A stretch of DNA of 64,000 nt from Blautia sp. MSJ-9 (GCF_018919065.1 NZ_JAHLQG010000053.1:36215-100214); one strand, 5' to 3'. Positions 27,616 to 36,171 are shown, counted from the stretch's first letter. The notes: generated by a model not told the origin, from the sequence alone. Made by a program: numbers and translations.

Positions 27616-27876
27616 TTATGCCACAATCAACGACATCAGATAGAATGGAGTTTTATCTTTTGTATCTGTGTCCTCAACGATAATCTCTACTTTATGTTTC
27701 TTATGGATCCCATGATGCAGGATTGGCTGCAGATACAGGCAGTCACCCCAGTCTTCATCGAAATTACTGTCTAACAGGATTGGATTTTTATCATCCTCAT
27801 CAAGGATCAATGTCGCTTTTACTGCTGGACGTCTGATTGTTTTTCGATACTGAACAGCAATGCATCTCAATTTCAC
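27616..27876 (-). pseudogene. Probable C-terminal fragment of a lost gene
   Basis: This open frame of 86 codons begins only at a GTG without a convincing ribosome site. Its content is protein-like and beta-rich ('KATLILDEDDKNPILLDSNF', 'FDEDWGDCLYLQPILHHG', ending 'FYLMSLIVA'). It looks like the C-terminal accessory domain of a larger enzyme, possibly an SGNH-type esterase, by impression only. It neighbours an aminotransferase remnant, so this stretch appears to be decaying. Confidence 0.45.
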
Positions 27877-27929
27877 TTTCGTGATTATGCTGTATTTTTT
27901 CTCTCTGTTTTTGTTAAAAATTCACGCAA

Positions 27930-27955
27930 AAAGACACCTCTTTCGAAGTGCCTTT
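27930..27955 (-). terminator. Intrinsic terminator of the partner-switching/MFS operon
   Basis: Read leftward, GGCACTTC-GAAA-GAGGTGTC forms an 8-bp stem (with wobbles) followed by TTTTT. It is placed just after the stop of the 964-aa gene. Confidence 0.75.
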
Positions 27956-27963
27956 TCCATAAA

Positions 27964-30858
27964 TCATTTTTTTCTGTTGATCAGGTAATACAATCCTCCC
28001 ATTCCTGTAACTATTATACAGAGTGGCAGAACTCCCCTTGCCAGAGGTGAAATAAACATGATCTGTCCCATAACAACCGGTCCCAGGGACTCGCCTATAT
28101 TTTCCGTAAAATTATAAATACCGATAGACTTGTCTTCCCCGTATTCTTTTACAGACTCCAGATCCAGGAAGTACATTTGCTGGACAGGTTTCCCAAAGCA
28201 TGCACTGATTCCCATAAGGATCAGCGCCAGGATCATTCCAGGCAATTTAGGATAAATCAAAAAGGCAAGCAATGCCAGAACATTTAGGCCACATGACAGA
28301 TACATGGAAGAATATTTCATCTTTTCAATCGCCCACTGCGTCATTTTATTTCCAAGAATTACCGGAATCTCCGCATACAATAGAAGCAGCAACGTAGCCG
28401 TTAATTCCGAAAATCCCGCATTGTCGCAAAACAGCGGCACATAATAAAATACAAAACTTCCAAAGATAATATACGGATTTTGGATCAGAACAAAGAAACT
28501 GCTAACTGCCTTATCTGCCAGAAATTTTCCTGCACCGATTTTACCGGAAGTTTCATTTTCTTCCTCTTCTTCAGCAGAGTCCCTATCCAACATCGCACCA
28601 ATTGCTATGATCACAACCACAAGAAGAACCCATGTTGTTGAAACAAAGATAAAAACATTTCTCTGTCCAAACTGTACAGCCAGAAGGCTTCCAAGCATAA
28701 TGCCAAAATTCAGTCCTGCAAGGTATGCGCTGTTATAAACAGCCAGTCCCTCCATCCTGCTCTGAGGATCAACAATCCTGCTGATCAGGATATAAACTGC
28801 ATTCGTCATAAATCCTACGCCAATTCCATCTAAGATCAGACCCACAACGATCAGAATATAGGACGGCGCTGTAAAAAGCATCAGATTTCCTGCAAAAGAA
28901 CATAAACCGCTCAAAATGGCAAGCTTTCTGATTCCCAGTTTTACTGTAAGCTTCTGGCATATCAGTGATGTCACTCCTATCACAAAGATATTAATGGTAA
29001 CAGGCAGAGACGCCGCCAGTTCTGTATTGTGAAAATGAGCATTCTGAACATAACGCATCAGATATACCGGAAGAAAAGATGCTGTCATGTTATAAGCTGC
29101 AAATACGCCAAATATGATCAGCCTGATCCAGTGACATGGGAAAATACCACTCTCCTGTTTCTCTCTTTCCTGAAATTTTCTCTTATCTTCCAGAAAAGCC
29201 AGTACCTCCTCAAAGAAGATACAGAACAGTAAAACAAGTACTGCCAGTACTGCCACAATACTTTTAATAATGTCCGTTAATATCTGGTCCAGTACGATCA
29301 GCTCTGTTCCAACTGCAACCACACCGGTAACTTCGTCGGACGCATTTTTTACGGGAACTTTTATGTAAGTATAAGTTCCGGCAATATCATCTTTTCCCTT
29401 ATTCCATACTGCCTTTCCTGTTTCATATACCTGCTGCACTTCCTCGGTTTCCACTTCATCCAGAGGAAAATAATTTCCAATAGACTGGTCAAGATATACA
29501 ACCGCATACGCTTCTTTCTGCTCATCCAGCACCAGAATATTGCAATAAATATTCTGATAGAATTCGATATCTGTCGGAAAGCTTTCCGTCATAATGCGAC
29601 TGACATTCTGAAAAGCTTTTCCGTCGTAATCCGCTGCTGTTTTTATTGAACTTATATCTTCATTCTTCAACTGTTCTGCTTCCATATAAGCAGCAATTTC
29701 AATCTGTTCTTCTACTTTTCCCTTATAACTGCTCCGAAATTCCCGAAGCAGCATTCCGGACACAGTTGCGGCTACCAGGATCAGCATGGCTCCGATCAGA
29801 AGTCCCAGTCGTTTCGTACCCGACAGAACATAAGCATATTTTCTGATCAGCATGAGCAGAAAATAGATACATCCCATTGCCCCTGTGCAGAGCAATCCTG
29901 CAGAAATGATCCACAAAACCTCAGGTATTATTTCCGTGTGAATCTCTGTCAGAACATCTAACTTCGTTCCATCCATCTGCCAGATTTCCCCGGATTCTGC
30001 ACCTGTCAGGAAGATCATATCTGCATTTTCTTTTCCCGGAAAAACAGTAAGTGTATCTGTGTCCTCTACTATCGTAACTGCAGTGTTATCCGATCGTACC
30101 AGCATCACCATGCGGTTACGGATATCTGTATAAAACAGTTCTCCAGCCGATGAAATTCCTAATCTGTAAGGAATTCCATCTGAATATTCGCACTGATTTA
30201 CATCAAATATTTCACGCACCTCTGTCTGCTGCGCAACATTTTCTGCTTTATATATTTTTCCATCTTTATCCAGTACAAAGAGACTGTCCTCAAAGAAAAC
30301 ACAATCACTGATCCGGGTTTCAGCATCACTGTAATTGAGCTCTGTTTTCTGATCCCGTTCTACTTCTATCTGATCTTTATTTAGAATCACATACTGCAAT
30401 TTCCCATGCTGCAAAGACAATCCATAAATCCTGTGTTTGTAAACCCACTCTGAACTGTAATCCCACTGTCTGACCACTTTCTGATTTCTTCCATGCGAGT
30501 CATAACTCAGAATGATTTCCTCCGACAAATGCATTCCATCCCAGCAGCTTGCCTGAAGATAAAGATTTCCTGATTCATCTGCGCAGAAATCATCAATATA
30601 TAAAGTCTGCTTCTGGTCATCCTGAGGATTCTCTATACTGTACAGCAGTTTATTCTGCTGATCCATGCATAACAATCGCTCATGTCCCTGATCCAGAAGA
30701 TATCGTCTGCCATCCTCTCCCTCTTTGAATGAATAAGCCTGACTGATCGTCACTTTTCCCGGATAAGCGAATCCGGTAAAGTATAAATAAAGAAATCCCA
30801 GCAGGATCATTACAGGAAAAATGGCGAGTAATTTCACATTCCATTTTCTTTTTTTCAT
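27964..30858 (-). CDS. Fusion: extracytoplasmic sensor region + CACHE-like region + MFS transporter
   Basis: This 964-aa membrane protein has a helix at 9-29. Residues 40-315 are beta-rich, with repeated YLLDQ/LYLQAS/LFVLDK/LFYTD-type strands resembling a beta-propeller. Two helices follow (about 320-375), then a CACHE-like extracytoplasmic region (380-535, 'GTYTYIKVPVKNASDEVTGVVAVG'), a helix (540-562), and a 10-12-helix MFS domain (580-960). The MFS domain is of the drug/solute efflux type ('IDGIGVGFMTNAVYILISRI' style, written here with one changed first residue). It is the last gene of the operon and overlaps the 367-aa gene by ATGA. A signal-sensing domain fused to a transporter beside a phosphatase is unusual; substrate and direction are unknown. 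Confidence 0.85.
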   Translation of the reverse strand: MKKRKWNVKLLAIFPVMILLGFLYLYFTGFAYPGKVTISQAYSFKEGEDGRRYLLDQGHERLLCMDQQNKLLYSIENPQDDQKQTLYIDDFCADESGNLYLQASCWDGMHLSEEIILSYDSHGRNQKVVRQWDYSSEWVYKHRIYGLSLQHGKLQYVILNKDQIEVERDQKTELNYSDAETRISDCVFFEDSLFVLDKDGKIYKAENVAQQTEVREIFDVNQCEYSDGIPYRLGISSAGELFYTDIRNRMVMLVRSDNTAVTIVEDTDTLTVFPGKENADMIFLTGAESGEIWQMDGTKLDVLTEIHTEIIPEVLWIISAGLLCTGAMGCIYFLLMLIRKYAYVLSGTKRLGLLIGAMLILVAATVSGMLLREFRSSYKGKVEEQIEIAAYMEAEQLKNEDISSIKTAADYDGKAFQNVSRIMTESFPTDIEFYQNIYCNILVLDEQKEAYAVVYLDQSIGNYFPLDEVETEEVQQVYETGKAVWNKGKDDIAGTYTYIKVPVKNASDEVTGVVAVGTELIVLDQILTDIIKSIVAVLAVLVLLFCIFFEEVLAFLEDKRKFQEREKQESGIFPCHWIRLIIFGVFAAYNMTASFLPVYLMRYVQNAHFHNTELAASLPVTINIFVIGVTSLICQKLTVKLGIRKLAILSGLCSFAGNLMLFTAPSYILIVVGLILDGIGVGFMTNAVYILISRIVDPQSRMEGLAVYNSAYLAGLNFGIMLGSLLAVQFGQRNVFIFVSTTWVLLVVVIIAIGAMLDRDSAEEEEENETSGKIGAGKFLADKAVSSFFVLIQNPYIIFGSFVFYYVPLFCDNAGFSELTATLLLLLYAEIPVILGNKMTQWAIEKMKYSSMYLSCGLNVLALLAFLIYPKLPGMILALILMGISACFGKPVQQMYFLDLESVKEYGEDKSIGIYNFTENIGESLGPVVMGQIMFISPLARGVLPLCIIVTGMGGLYYLINRKK

Positions 30859-31958
30859 AAATAATCCTTATACTCCTGCTCTGCGTGATAAACGGTATTT
30901 CTGCCGTCCGCACTCAGTTTCTCAGGATACAAAATACAGCTTAAATTTAAAATTCCTTTATGTGCTCTTGCGCATTTTCGATAAGAATCTGTCTCATCCA
31001 CACTGTCAATTTCCAGAATGTCCTTAATCCCCAGCAGATAAAAAGGCAATGCCGGCATAGAAATATAATCCTTTACAGATTCCTTTCTATTCGGCATAGC
31101 AGTTATCATGCGAAGTATTTTATTTCGTTCTATATGAGGAACCCTCTCCTCAAAAAAACGCTCACATAGTTCTGTATCTCTCTCATGTACAACCAGACAC
31201 CTGACATTCGGATAGCTTTTTTCCAGAGAATAGATCAGATCCAGATAAAGATCACTGATCCTCCAGGATACTTTTCTGAAATCTTTTAAAATCTGCTCCT
31301 TTTTATCCTCCGGCATCTCAGAGATCACTGCTGAAAGGTACTTTACATAAGACATATCCGGAAGTGGGATCACCGCCACTGCATGCAATGCTTCTGCTGC
31401 CTCAAAAACATAAAGAATACTCTCATATTCCTGATGTGTAAGTCCTTTCTTTTTATCATGAAAAATAACTCTTTCGATGCTTTGTGCATGATCTTTAATG
31501 AAAGACTCCATATCTGTTTCCAGAAATCCTGTACTCTCACCGTATCTTTTTCCTGTACAATAATCAAAAATGCAGGTATCTCCATCCTGCAGCATAACCT
31601 CTACCTCTACTTCGTGAGCACCAAACAGGCAGGGGCCTCCCTCTACAGCTACCGGACGGTTCTGTTCCAGTGCTTCCTGCAGTTTACTCAAATTAGCTGT
31701 AAAATACGGTGTCTGTTCTCTGTCCGGAAATTTTACTTCCGACAACTCTGGTACCTTTCGAGCAATTCTCTGGAAAACTGATACATCTACCGTATTTTTA
31801 AACCGGATTTCTTTTTCTCCGGGATTATCTCCGGTGATCTCATAAAAATCACCGGAAACAATTGGATAATCAAACAGTTCTTTCTGCTCTGCACAATAAG
31901 AAGTTTCTTCGATCAGGGTATGTTTATTCTCTAATATGTTTCTTAAACTTGTTATCAT
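30855..31958 (-). CDS. Unrecognised 367-aa protein of the partner-switching operon
   Basis: This soluble mixed alpha/beta protein has no signal peptide or membrane helix and matches no family I recognise. Visible features are 'VAVEGGPCLFGAHEVEVEVM' (100-120) and 'DTCIFDYCTGKRYGESTGFL', a central 'AVAVIPLPDMSYVKYLSAVI', 'YPNVRCLVVHERDTELCERF' and 'HKGILNLSCILYPEKL' near the end. It is joined by ATGA overlaps both to the phosphatase gene before it and to the MFS fusion after it. That implies equal production and a joint role, perhaps as adaptor or effector. Confidence 0.75.
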   Translation of the reverse strand: MITSLRNILENKHTLIEETSYCAEQKELFDYPIVSGDFYEITGDNPGEKEIRFKNTVDVSVFQRIARKVPELSEVKFPDREQTPYFTANLSKLQEALEQNRPVAVEGGPCLFGAHEVEVEVMLQDGDTCIFDYCTGKRYGESTGFLETDMESFIKDHAQSIERVIFHDKKKGLTHQEYESILYVFEAAEALHAVAVIPLPDMSYVKYLSAVISEMPEDKKEQILKDFRKVSWRISDLYLDLIYSLEKSYPNVRCLVVHERDTELCERFFEERVPHIERNKILRMITAMPNRKESVKDYISMPALPFYLLGIKDILEIDSVDETDSYRKCARAHKGILNLSCILYPEKLSADGRNTVYHAEQEYKDYL

Positions 31959-33595
31959 TTGAATTCCTTAAACTCCATACACAACATTGTAATATCGTCA
32001 AACTGCTCTGCCCCATCTGCGAATTTATCTACATCCGCACGTATATTCTTAAGCATCTGATCCAGTTCCGTAGTCTTATTTTCCTGCAGTATCTGCACAA
32101 GACGCTCCATTCCATACTGTTCTTTCAGAGGATTAACCGCCTCCGGAATACCATCTGTATACAGGAGCAGTCTGTCACCTTTTTTCAGATTCATTGTTCC
32201 TGATTGATACTGTATTCCCTCAAGTCCTGCCAGTACAAAACCAGCCCGGGTCTGATATACTTCCCATGAATCTTTATCCTTATGATAAACAATCGGCTTT
32301 TCATGTCCTGCATTTACAAACTCCATCTCACCGGTCCGAAGATCGATCACTCCCTCAAAAGCAGTGATAAACAATTCTTCTTTATTGGATTCACACAAGA
32401 GATCATTTACCTTTGTAAATACTTCTCCCAAGGAACCACCGAAGTTTGAATAATCCTTGATCAGTGTCTTTCCAATTACCATAAACAAAGCTGCCGGCAC
32501 TCCCTTACCTGATACATCTGCCATAACAACTGCCAGGTGATTTTCGTCGATCATAAAGAAATCATAAAAATCACCGCCAACTTCTTTTGCAGGGGACATA
32601 CTTGCGTAAATATCAAACTCCGAAACATTTGGAAACGGAGGAAAAATACATGGCAGCATACTTGCCTGTATTTCGGTAGCAATACTTAATTCTGATTCGA
32701 TCCGTTCCTTTTCCTTTGTTTCACGAAGCAGAGTGTTCATATAACTTTTCAGGTCATTAGATAAAGTCATCAGCGAGTCTGACAAGGTCTGTATCTCATC
32801 TCCTGAATGAATTTCAGGATCCGTAAATTCCAGTTCTGACGGCAACAAACTTTCATGGCTCTTTTTTACAAAATCATTTGCTGCATCATCCAGTTTCTGG
32901 ATCGGCACAACAATTCTGCGGCGTATCCAGCGATATAACGCAATGAAGAAAATCACCGCAATAATAATTCCCGCTGCTGCAATGCTCTGAATGTATCTTG
33001 TGAGTACATCGACCATTTCTTTTATGGAAACATCCACTGCCAGAACAGCTATCGCTTCGCCTTTGCTGTTTCTGACTGCTTCCAGTCCACTGTACATATA
33101 TCCAAAAGTAGTTTTATTTGCATAATAAGTAATGCCTTCGCTGGACATAGCTGAAATATAATATTCAGCTACTTTCTCGCTATATTCCGACCCTGAAAGT
33201 TTTCCTAAATAGGCATTGTCTTTATCATTCATTTCTTCTTTACCGATACCGGATATTACATACATCATATTATCCGGTTCTTCCATCTTCAGAGGCTTAA
33301 CCATGTAGATATACTCAATATCGTAACTGTCTCTGATCTGATTTAATAATTTTTGTCTGTTTTTATATTTTTCAGATTCTGTCAGCGTGTTTATACACTG
33401 TTCCAGATCATCTCCATCCAGATCTCCGGCTGCCATAGTAAGTATACCTGATATGTATTTTTTATAGTGATTTATGGTACTTTTATAATAAATAGCAATA
33501 CCAATACATCCCATACCAATGCAAATACATAATGAAAAAATGATACTGATGATCATCAGATTCGTTCCCAGATGTTTCTTCTTTTTTTCATTCAT
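31955..33595 (-). CDS. Membrane PP2C/SpoIIE-type serine phosphatase (RsbU-like) with sensor region
   Basis: This 546-aa protein has a membrane helix (about 13-37), an extracytoplasmic CACHE-like region (40-200), a second helix (205-228), HAMP (230-290), and a PP2C phosphatase (about 300-540). The phosphatase metal ligands are 'GGDFYDFF', 'ADVSGKGVPAALF', 'LYTDGIPEA' and 'FDDITML'. In RsbU/SpoIIE systems the phosphatase dephosphorylates a STAS antagonist, which then captures the RsbW-like kinase. All three components are encoded together here. It is coupled by ATGA to the 367-aa gene. Confidence 0.92.
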   Translation of the reverse strand: MNEKKKKHLGTNLMIISIIFSLCICIGMGCIGIAIYYKSTINHYKKYISGILTMAAGDLDGDDLEQCINTLTESEKYKNRQKLLNQIRDSYDIEYIYMVKPLKMEEPDNMMYVISGIGKEEMNDKDNAYLGKLSGSEYSEKVAEYYISAMSSEGITYYANKTTFGYMYSGLEAVRNSKGEAIAVLAVDVSIKEMVDVLTRYIQSIAAAGIIIAVIFFIALYRWIRRRIVVPIQKLDDAANDFVKKSHESLLPSELEFTDPEIHSGDEIQTLSDSLMTLSNDLKSYMNTLLRETKEKERIESELSIATEIQASMLPCIFPPFPNVSEFDIYASMSPAKEVGGDFYDFFMIDENHLAVVMADVSGKGVPAALFMVIGKTLIKDYSNFGGSLGEVFTKVNDLLCESNKEELFITAFEGVIDLRTGEMEFVNAGHEKPIVYHKDKDSWEVYQTRAGFVLAGLEGIQYQSGTMNLKKGDRLLLYTDGIPEAVNPLKEQYGMERLVQILQENKTTELDQMLKNIRADVDKFADGAEQFDDITMLCMEFKEFK

Positions 33596-33660
33596 ATTTA
33601 ATTGTTTCCTTTACTTAAATTTTTTCTGATACTTGTTGTCAGGCGAGTCAAACATACAAA

Positions 33661-34074
33661 TTATAAATCTTTTATCAGTTTCAAAATATTCTGTCCGTCT
33701 ACATATTCATATAAAACTTCATCCATCATTTCCTTAACCAGAAAAATCCCCAATCCACCAATTTTTCTTTCTTCTATATCCAGGGTAACATCCGGATCTT
33801 TATTTTCTAACGGATTATAAGGAATACCTCTGTCTATAAAAACCAGTTCCAGTCTCTTTGGAGAATCTTCTATCTCAACCTGTACCGTTGCCTCTCCACT
33901 TCCTGGTGCATAAGCATAATACGCAATATTGCTGAATATCTCATCTATCACAATATCAATCTCCATCTGCACTTTCATAGAGCATTCATTTTTTTCCAAT
34001 ATAGAATTCACAAAATCAGTAACTAACACTATATTTTCTATTTTGGCTTCTGCTGTAATACTTTTCAAATTCAC
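33661..34074 (-). CDS. RsbW/SpoIIAB-like serine kinase (anti-sigma-type ATPase)
   Basis: This 137-aa HATPase_c protein has the N-box 'EIVIDEIFSNIAYYAYAPG' pattern (first residues IDIVIDEIFSN in the gene), 'VFIDRGIPYNPLE' and the G-box 'RKIGGLGIFLVKEMMD'. Such kinases phosphorylate a STAS antagonist and bind a partner, classically a sigma factor. No sigma factor is in this operon, so the held partner is unknown. Translation starts at GTG (34074) behind GGAGGAGAA. It lies between the STAS and phosphatase genes. Confidence 0.9.
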   Translation of the reverse strand: MNLKSITAEAKIENIVLVTDFVNSILEKNECSMKVQMEIDIVIDEIFSNIAYYAYAPGSGEATVQVEIEDSPKRLELVFIDRGIPYNPLENKDPDVTLDIEERKIGGLGIFLVKEMMDEVLYEYVDGQNILKLIKDL

Positions 34075-34139
34075 TTCTCCTCCTTCACAATATTCTAAAA
34101 AAGGATTCTGTTATAACTCCAGAATCCCCTTTTTTGTAT

Positions 34140-34442
34140 TTATTCGATTGTCAGTATGTCTACAAAACCTGTGATCTCAAACACTTCCTGTATAACATCA
34201 CTGACATGGATCAATTTCATACTTCCTTTTGCATTCATAAGTTTCTGCATCTTCAGAATGACACGCAGACCAGCCGATGAAATATATTCAAGCCTTGCAA
34301 AATCAAGTACAAGCTCCTGCGTATTCGCTAATTCTTTCCCGGCAAAAGCATCCAGTTCCGGAGCTGTTGCTGTATCTAATCTTCCGGTCAGAAATACTGT
34401 ATCCTTTGTTCCTTCATTTTTCTTTTCGATTGTTAAGCTCAT
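34140..34442 (-). CDS. STAS-domain antagonist (RsbV/SpoIIAA-like)
   Basis: This 100-aa single STAS domain has the phospho-acceptor segment 'LEYISSAGLRVILKM'; Ser56 (or Ser55) is the likely target of the adjacent kinase and the PP2C phosphatase. The start is the ATG at 34442 (GGAGGGAGAAACA ahead), not the longer TTG frame from 34475. It is the first gene of the five-gene operon, divergent from a phosphoribosyltransferase gene. Confidence 0.92.
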   Translation of the reverse strand: MSLTIEKKNEGTKDTVFLTGRLDTATAPELDAFAGKELANTQELVLDFARLEYISSAGLRVILKMQKLMNAKGSMKLIHVSDVIQEVFEITGFVDILTIE

Positions 34443-34727
34443 TGTTTCTCCCTCCATTTTCAGATGATTGGGCAATTATAATTTCTTATAATACTTGTTC
34501 TAAGTATATCATTTATATATTAAATCTGAAAAGTACTTTTTATTATTATTTAGAGTTTCTCATTTGCATTTTCTCAATATTTTGGTAATTATTTAACAAT
34601 TTCCGCAAATACTTTATATTTTCTTATTTATTTCATACAATATTATTTATTTTTTCCTCATGTGATGGTACAATACAAAAAAAGCTAATGTACGGAAAGT
34701 ACCATGCTTTACAAGGGAGGTTTTATT

Positions 34728-35372
34728 ATGAATCAGGAAAACATGACAAAAGTCTATGCCAACAGCGACAGTCGTATTCAGCTTAAGGTAATTCCAGGAC
34801 ATTTCGTAACATCTCAGTCCCATATCACGCATTACCTTGATCTCACAACCATGAAATCAAGAACTGCAGAAGCCCAGCGTATTGCACACGAACTTGCTTC
34901 CAATTATGAAGTTTCTACTCCAATTGATACTATCATCTGCATGGACGGACTGGAAGTAATTGGTGCATATCTTTCAGAAGAACTTACCAAAGCCGGAATC
35001 TTCTCCATGAACGCACACCAGACAATTTACGTGATCACACCTGAATTCGGTAATTCCGGACAACTTATCTTCCGTGATAATTATCAGCCAATGATCAAGG
35101 GTAAAAATATCCTAATCCTGAACGGTTCAATTACTACCGGTTCCACTTTGTCCAAAACAATTGAAAGTGTCCTTTATTATGGTGGAATTATCCGTGGTGT
35201 TGCAGCTATTTTCAGCAGAGTAGAAAGCGTTGCTTCTCTCCCTGTACATGCCATTTTCAACGCCAAAGATGTACCGAATTACCATTCCTATCCATCCAAC
35301 AACTGTCCAATGTGCCAGAAAAAACAGAAAATTGACGCACTGGTCAGCGGTTATGGATATTCTGCATTGTAG
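34728..35372 (+). CDS. Phosphoribosyltransferase-like protein (orotate PRTase fold)
   Basis: This 214-aa cytosolic protein has the PRPP-binding segment 'ILILNGSITTGSTLSKTIES', in which a type I PRTase loop is recognisable with ITTGST instead of the acidic DDVxTTG form. The C-terminus has a CPMC motif ('NNCPMCQKKQKIDALVSGYG'). Base specificity cannot be read, and the non-acidic PRPP loop raises the chance of a regulatory role. The start is the ATG at 34728 behind GGGAGG. It is plus strand, divergent from the partner-switching operon. Confidence 0.8.
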   Translation: MNQENMTKVYANSDSRIQLKVIPGHFVTSQSHITHYLDLTTMKSRTAEAQRIAHELASNYEVSTPIDTIICMDGLEVIGAYLSEELTKAGIFSMNAHQTIYVITPEFGNSGQLIFRDNYQPMIKGKNILILNGSITTGSTLSKTIESVLYYGGIIRGVAAIFSRVESVASLPVHAIFNAKDVPNYHSYPSNNCPMCQKKQKIDALVSGYGYSAL

Positions 35373-35409
35373 AAAAACATCCTAAAACAGAATTTGTTTC
35401 TTAAAAATA

Positions 35410-35465
35410 AAACTATCCTGAACAAGCAACAAAGCCAAACAGCCTTGTACTTGTCAGGATAGTTT
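35410..35465 (+). terminator. Intrinsic terminator of the phosphoribosyltransferase gene
   Basis: AAACTATCCTGA (35410-35421) pairs with TCAGGATAGTTT (35454-35465), followed by CTTTCTT. Its sequence is related to the lysS terminator at 1674-1731 (shared TATCCTGAACAAG). Confidence 0.75.
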
Positions 35466-35485
35466 CTTTCTTATATTTTATTTCT

Positions 35486-35611
35486 TTATCGTGCCATTCG
35501 GTAAATCTCCGCCATATCACTCTGACAAAGCACTTTTGCAGATCCCAGGCAAGGCGAGTAACCCATAACATACTTTATCTTTTCTACAATTTGAATATAA
35601 ATTACAAGCAT
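35486..35611 (-). CDS. Possible 41-aa small protein below tRNA-Gln
   Basis: An ATG at 35611 opens a 41-codon frame ending at 35486. Its C-terminal part, 'MGYSPCLGSAKVLCQSDMAE' then 'IYRMAR', looks protein-like, whereas the first 14 residues are AT-rich and hydrophobic. Only a weak GAAAG lies ahead. It sits between the tRNA-Gln terminator and a convergent terminator. It could be a small gene, a remnant, or chance. The region 35373-35661 otherwise holds only terminators. Confidence 0.3.
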   Translation of the reverse strand: MLVIYIQIVEKIKYVMGYSPCLGSAKVLCQSDMAEIYRMAR

Positions 35612-35628
35612 TTTTCTTTCTATACGCC

Positions 35629-35657
35629 AAAAAGCACCTCTTATTGAGGTGCCTCAT
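35629..35657 (-). terminator. Intrinsic terminator of tRNA-Gln
   Basis: Read leftward, GCACCTC-AATAA-GAGGTGC is followed by TTTTT. It lies 10 bp below the tRNA 3' end. Confidence 0.8.
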
Positions 35658-35661
35658 GTAG

Positions 35662-35733
35662 CAGGGCTACAAGGATTCGAACCTTGAACTGACGGAGTCA
35701 GAGTCCGTTGCCTTACCGTTTGGCGATAGCCCT
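35662..35733 (-). tRNA. tRNA-Gln (CUG)
   Basis: The acceptor stem AGGGCTA/TAGCCCT is perfect. The anticodon stem ACGGA/TCCGT holds loop CTCTGAC, giving anticodon CTG. The T-arm GGTTCGAATCC is present. CCA is not encoded. It is a lone tRNA with its own terminator. Confidence 0.93.
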
Positions 35734-35904
35734 TTATATTTTGTTTTCGCTACTTCGTTCGCGACAATGAGTATTATATATTAGTCTTCCGGAAAATGCA
35801 ACCCCTTTTTTGAAATTTTTTTTATTTTTTTTATTTTTCTTCAAAAAAGCGAAAATACCGCCTATTTCAGGGACTTTTTTTATGTATTCCGGGTAAAATT
35901 ATGC

Positions 35905-36171
35905 TATAATCAAGAAAACCTTGCTGCATTCACTTAGGATTAACAATTCATCATTCTATGATGACCATAGAACTGCAGCCGAAATTCTTCAGTGCTTCAT
36001 TCCCTGACTGGTTCCGTGATATAATACGGTTTCCCCAACCTTATTAGTTGAAGTGCTGACACTCATTCTCGTCTGCGTACAAAAAACGACGAAAATATTA
36101 AAAAAGAAATTTTAATAATAATACGCTCTTTACAATGAGACATTATTATTAACAAAAAAGGAGAGCTTATT
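35905..36171 (+). promoter_or_regulatory. pncB promoter and long structured leader
   Basis: An extended -10 (TGCTATAAT; TATAAT at 35905-35910) lies 262 bp before the start codon, giving a leader of about 255 nt. In it CAGTGCTTCA (35990-35999) pairs with TGAAGTGCTG (36049-36058), enclosing GGTT/AACC and CCGT/ACGG helices, and CATCATTCTATGATG forms an upstream hairpin. No known riboswitch class was recognised. The remaining 35734-35904 stretch is AT-rich with no gene. Confidence 0.5.
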
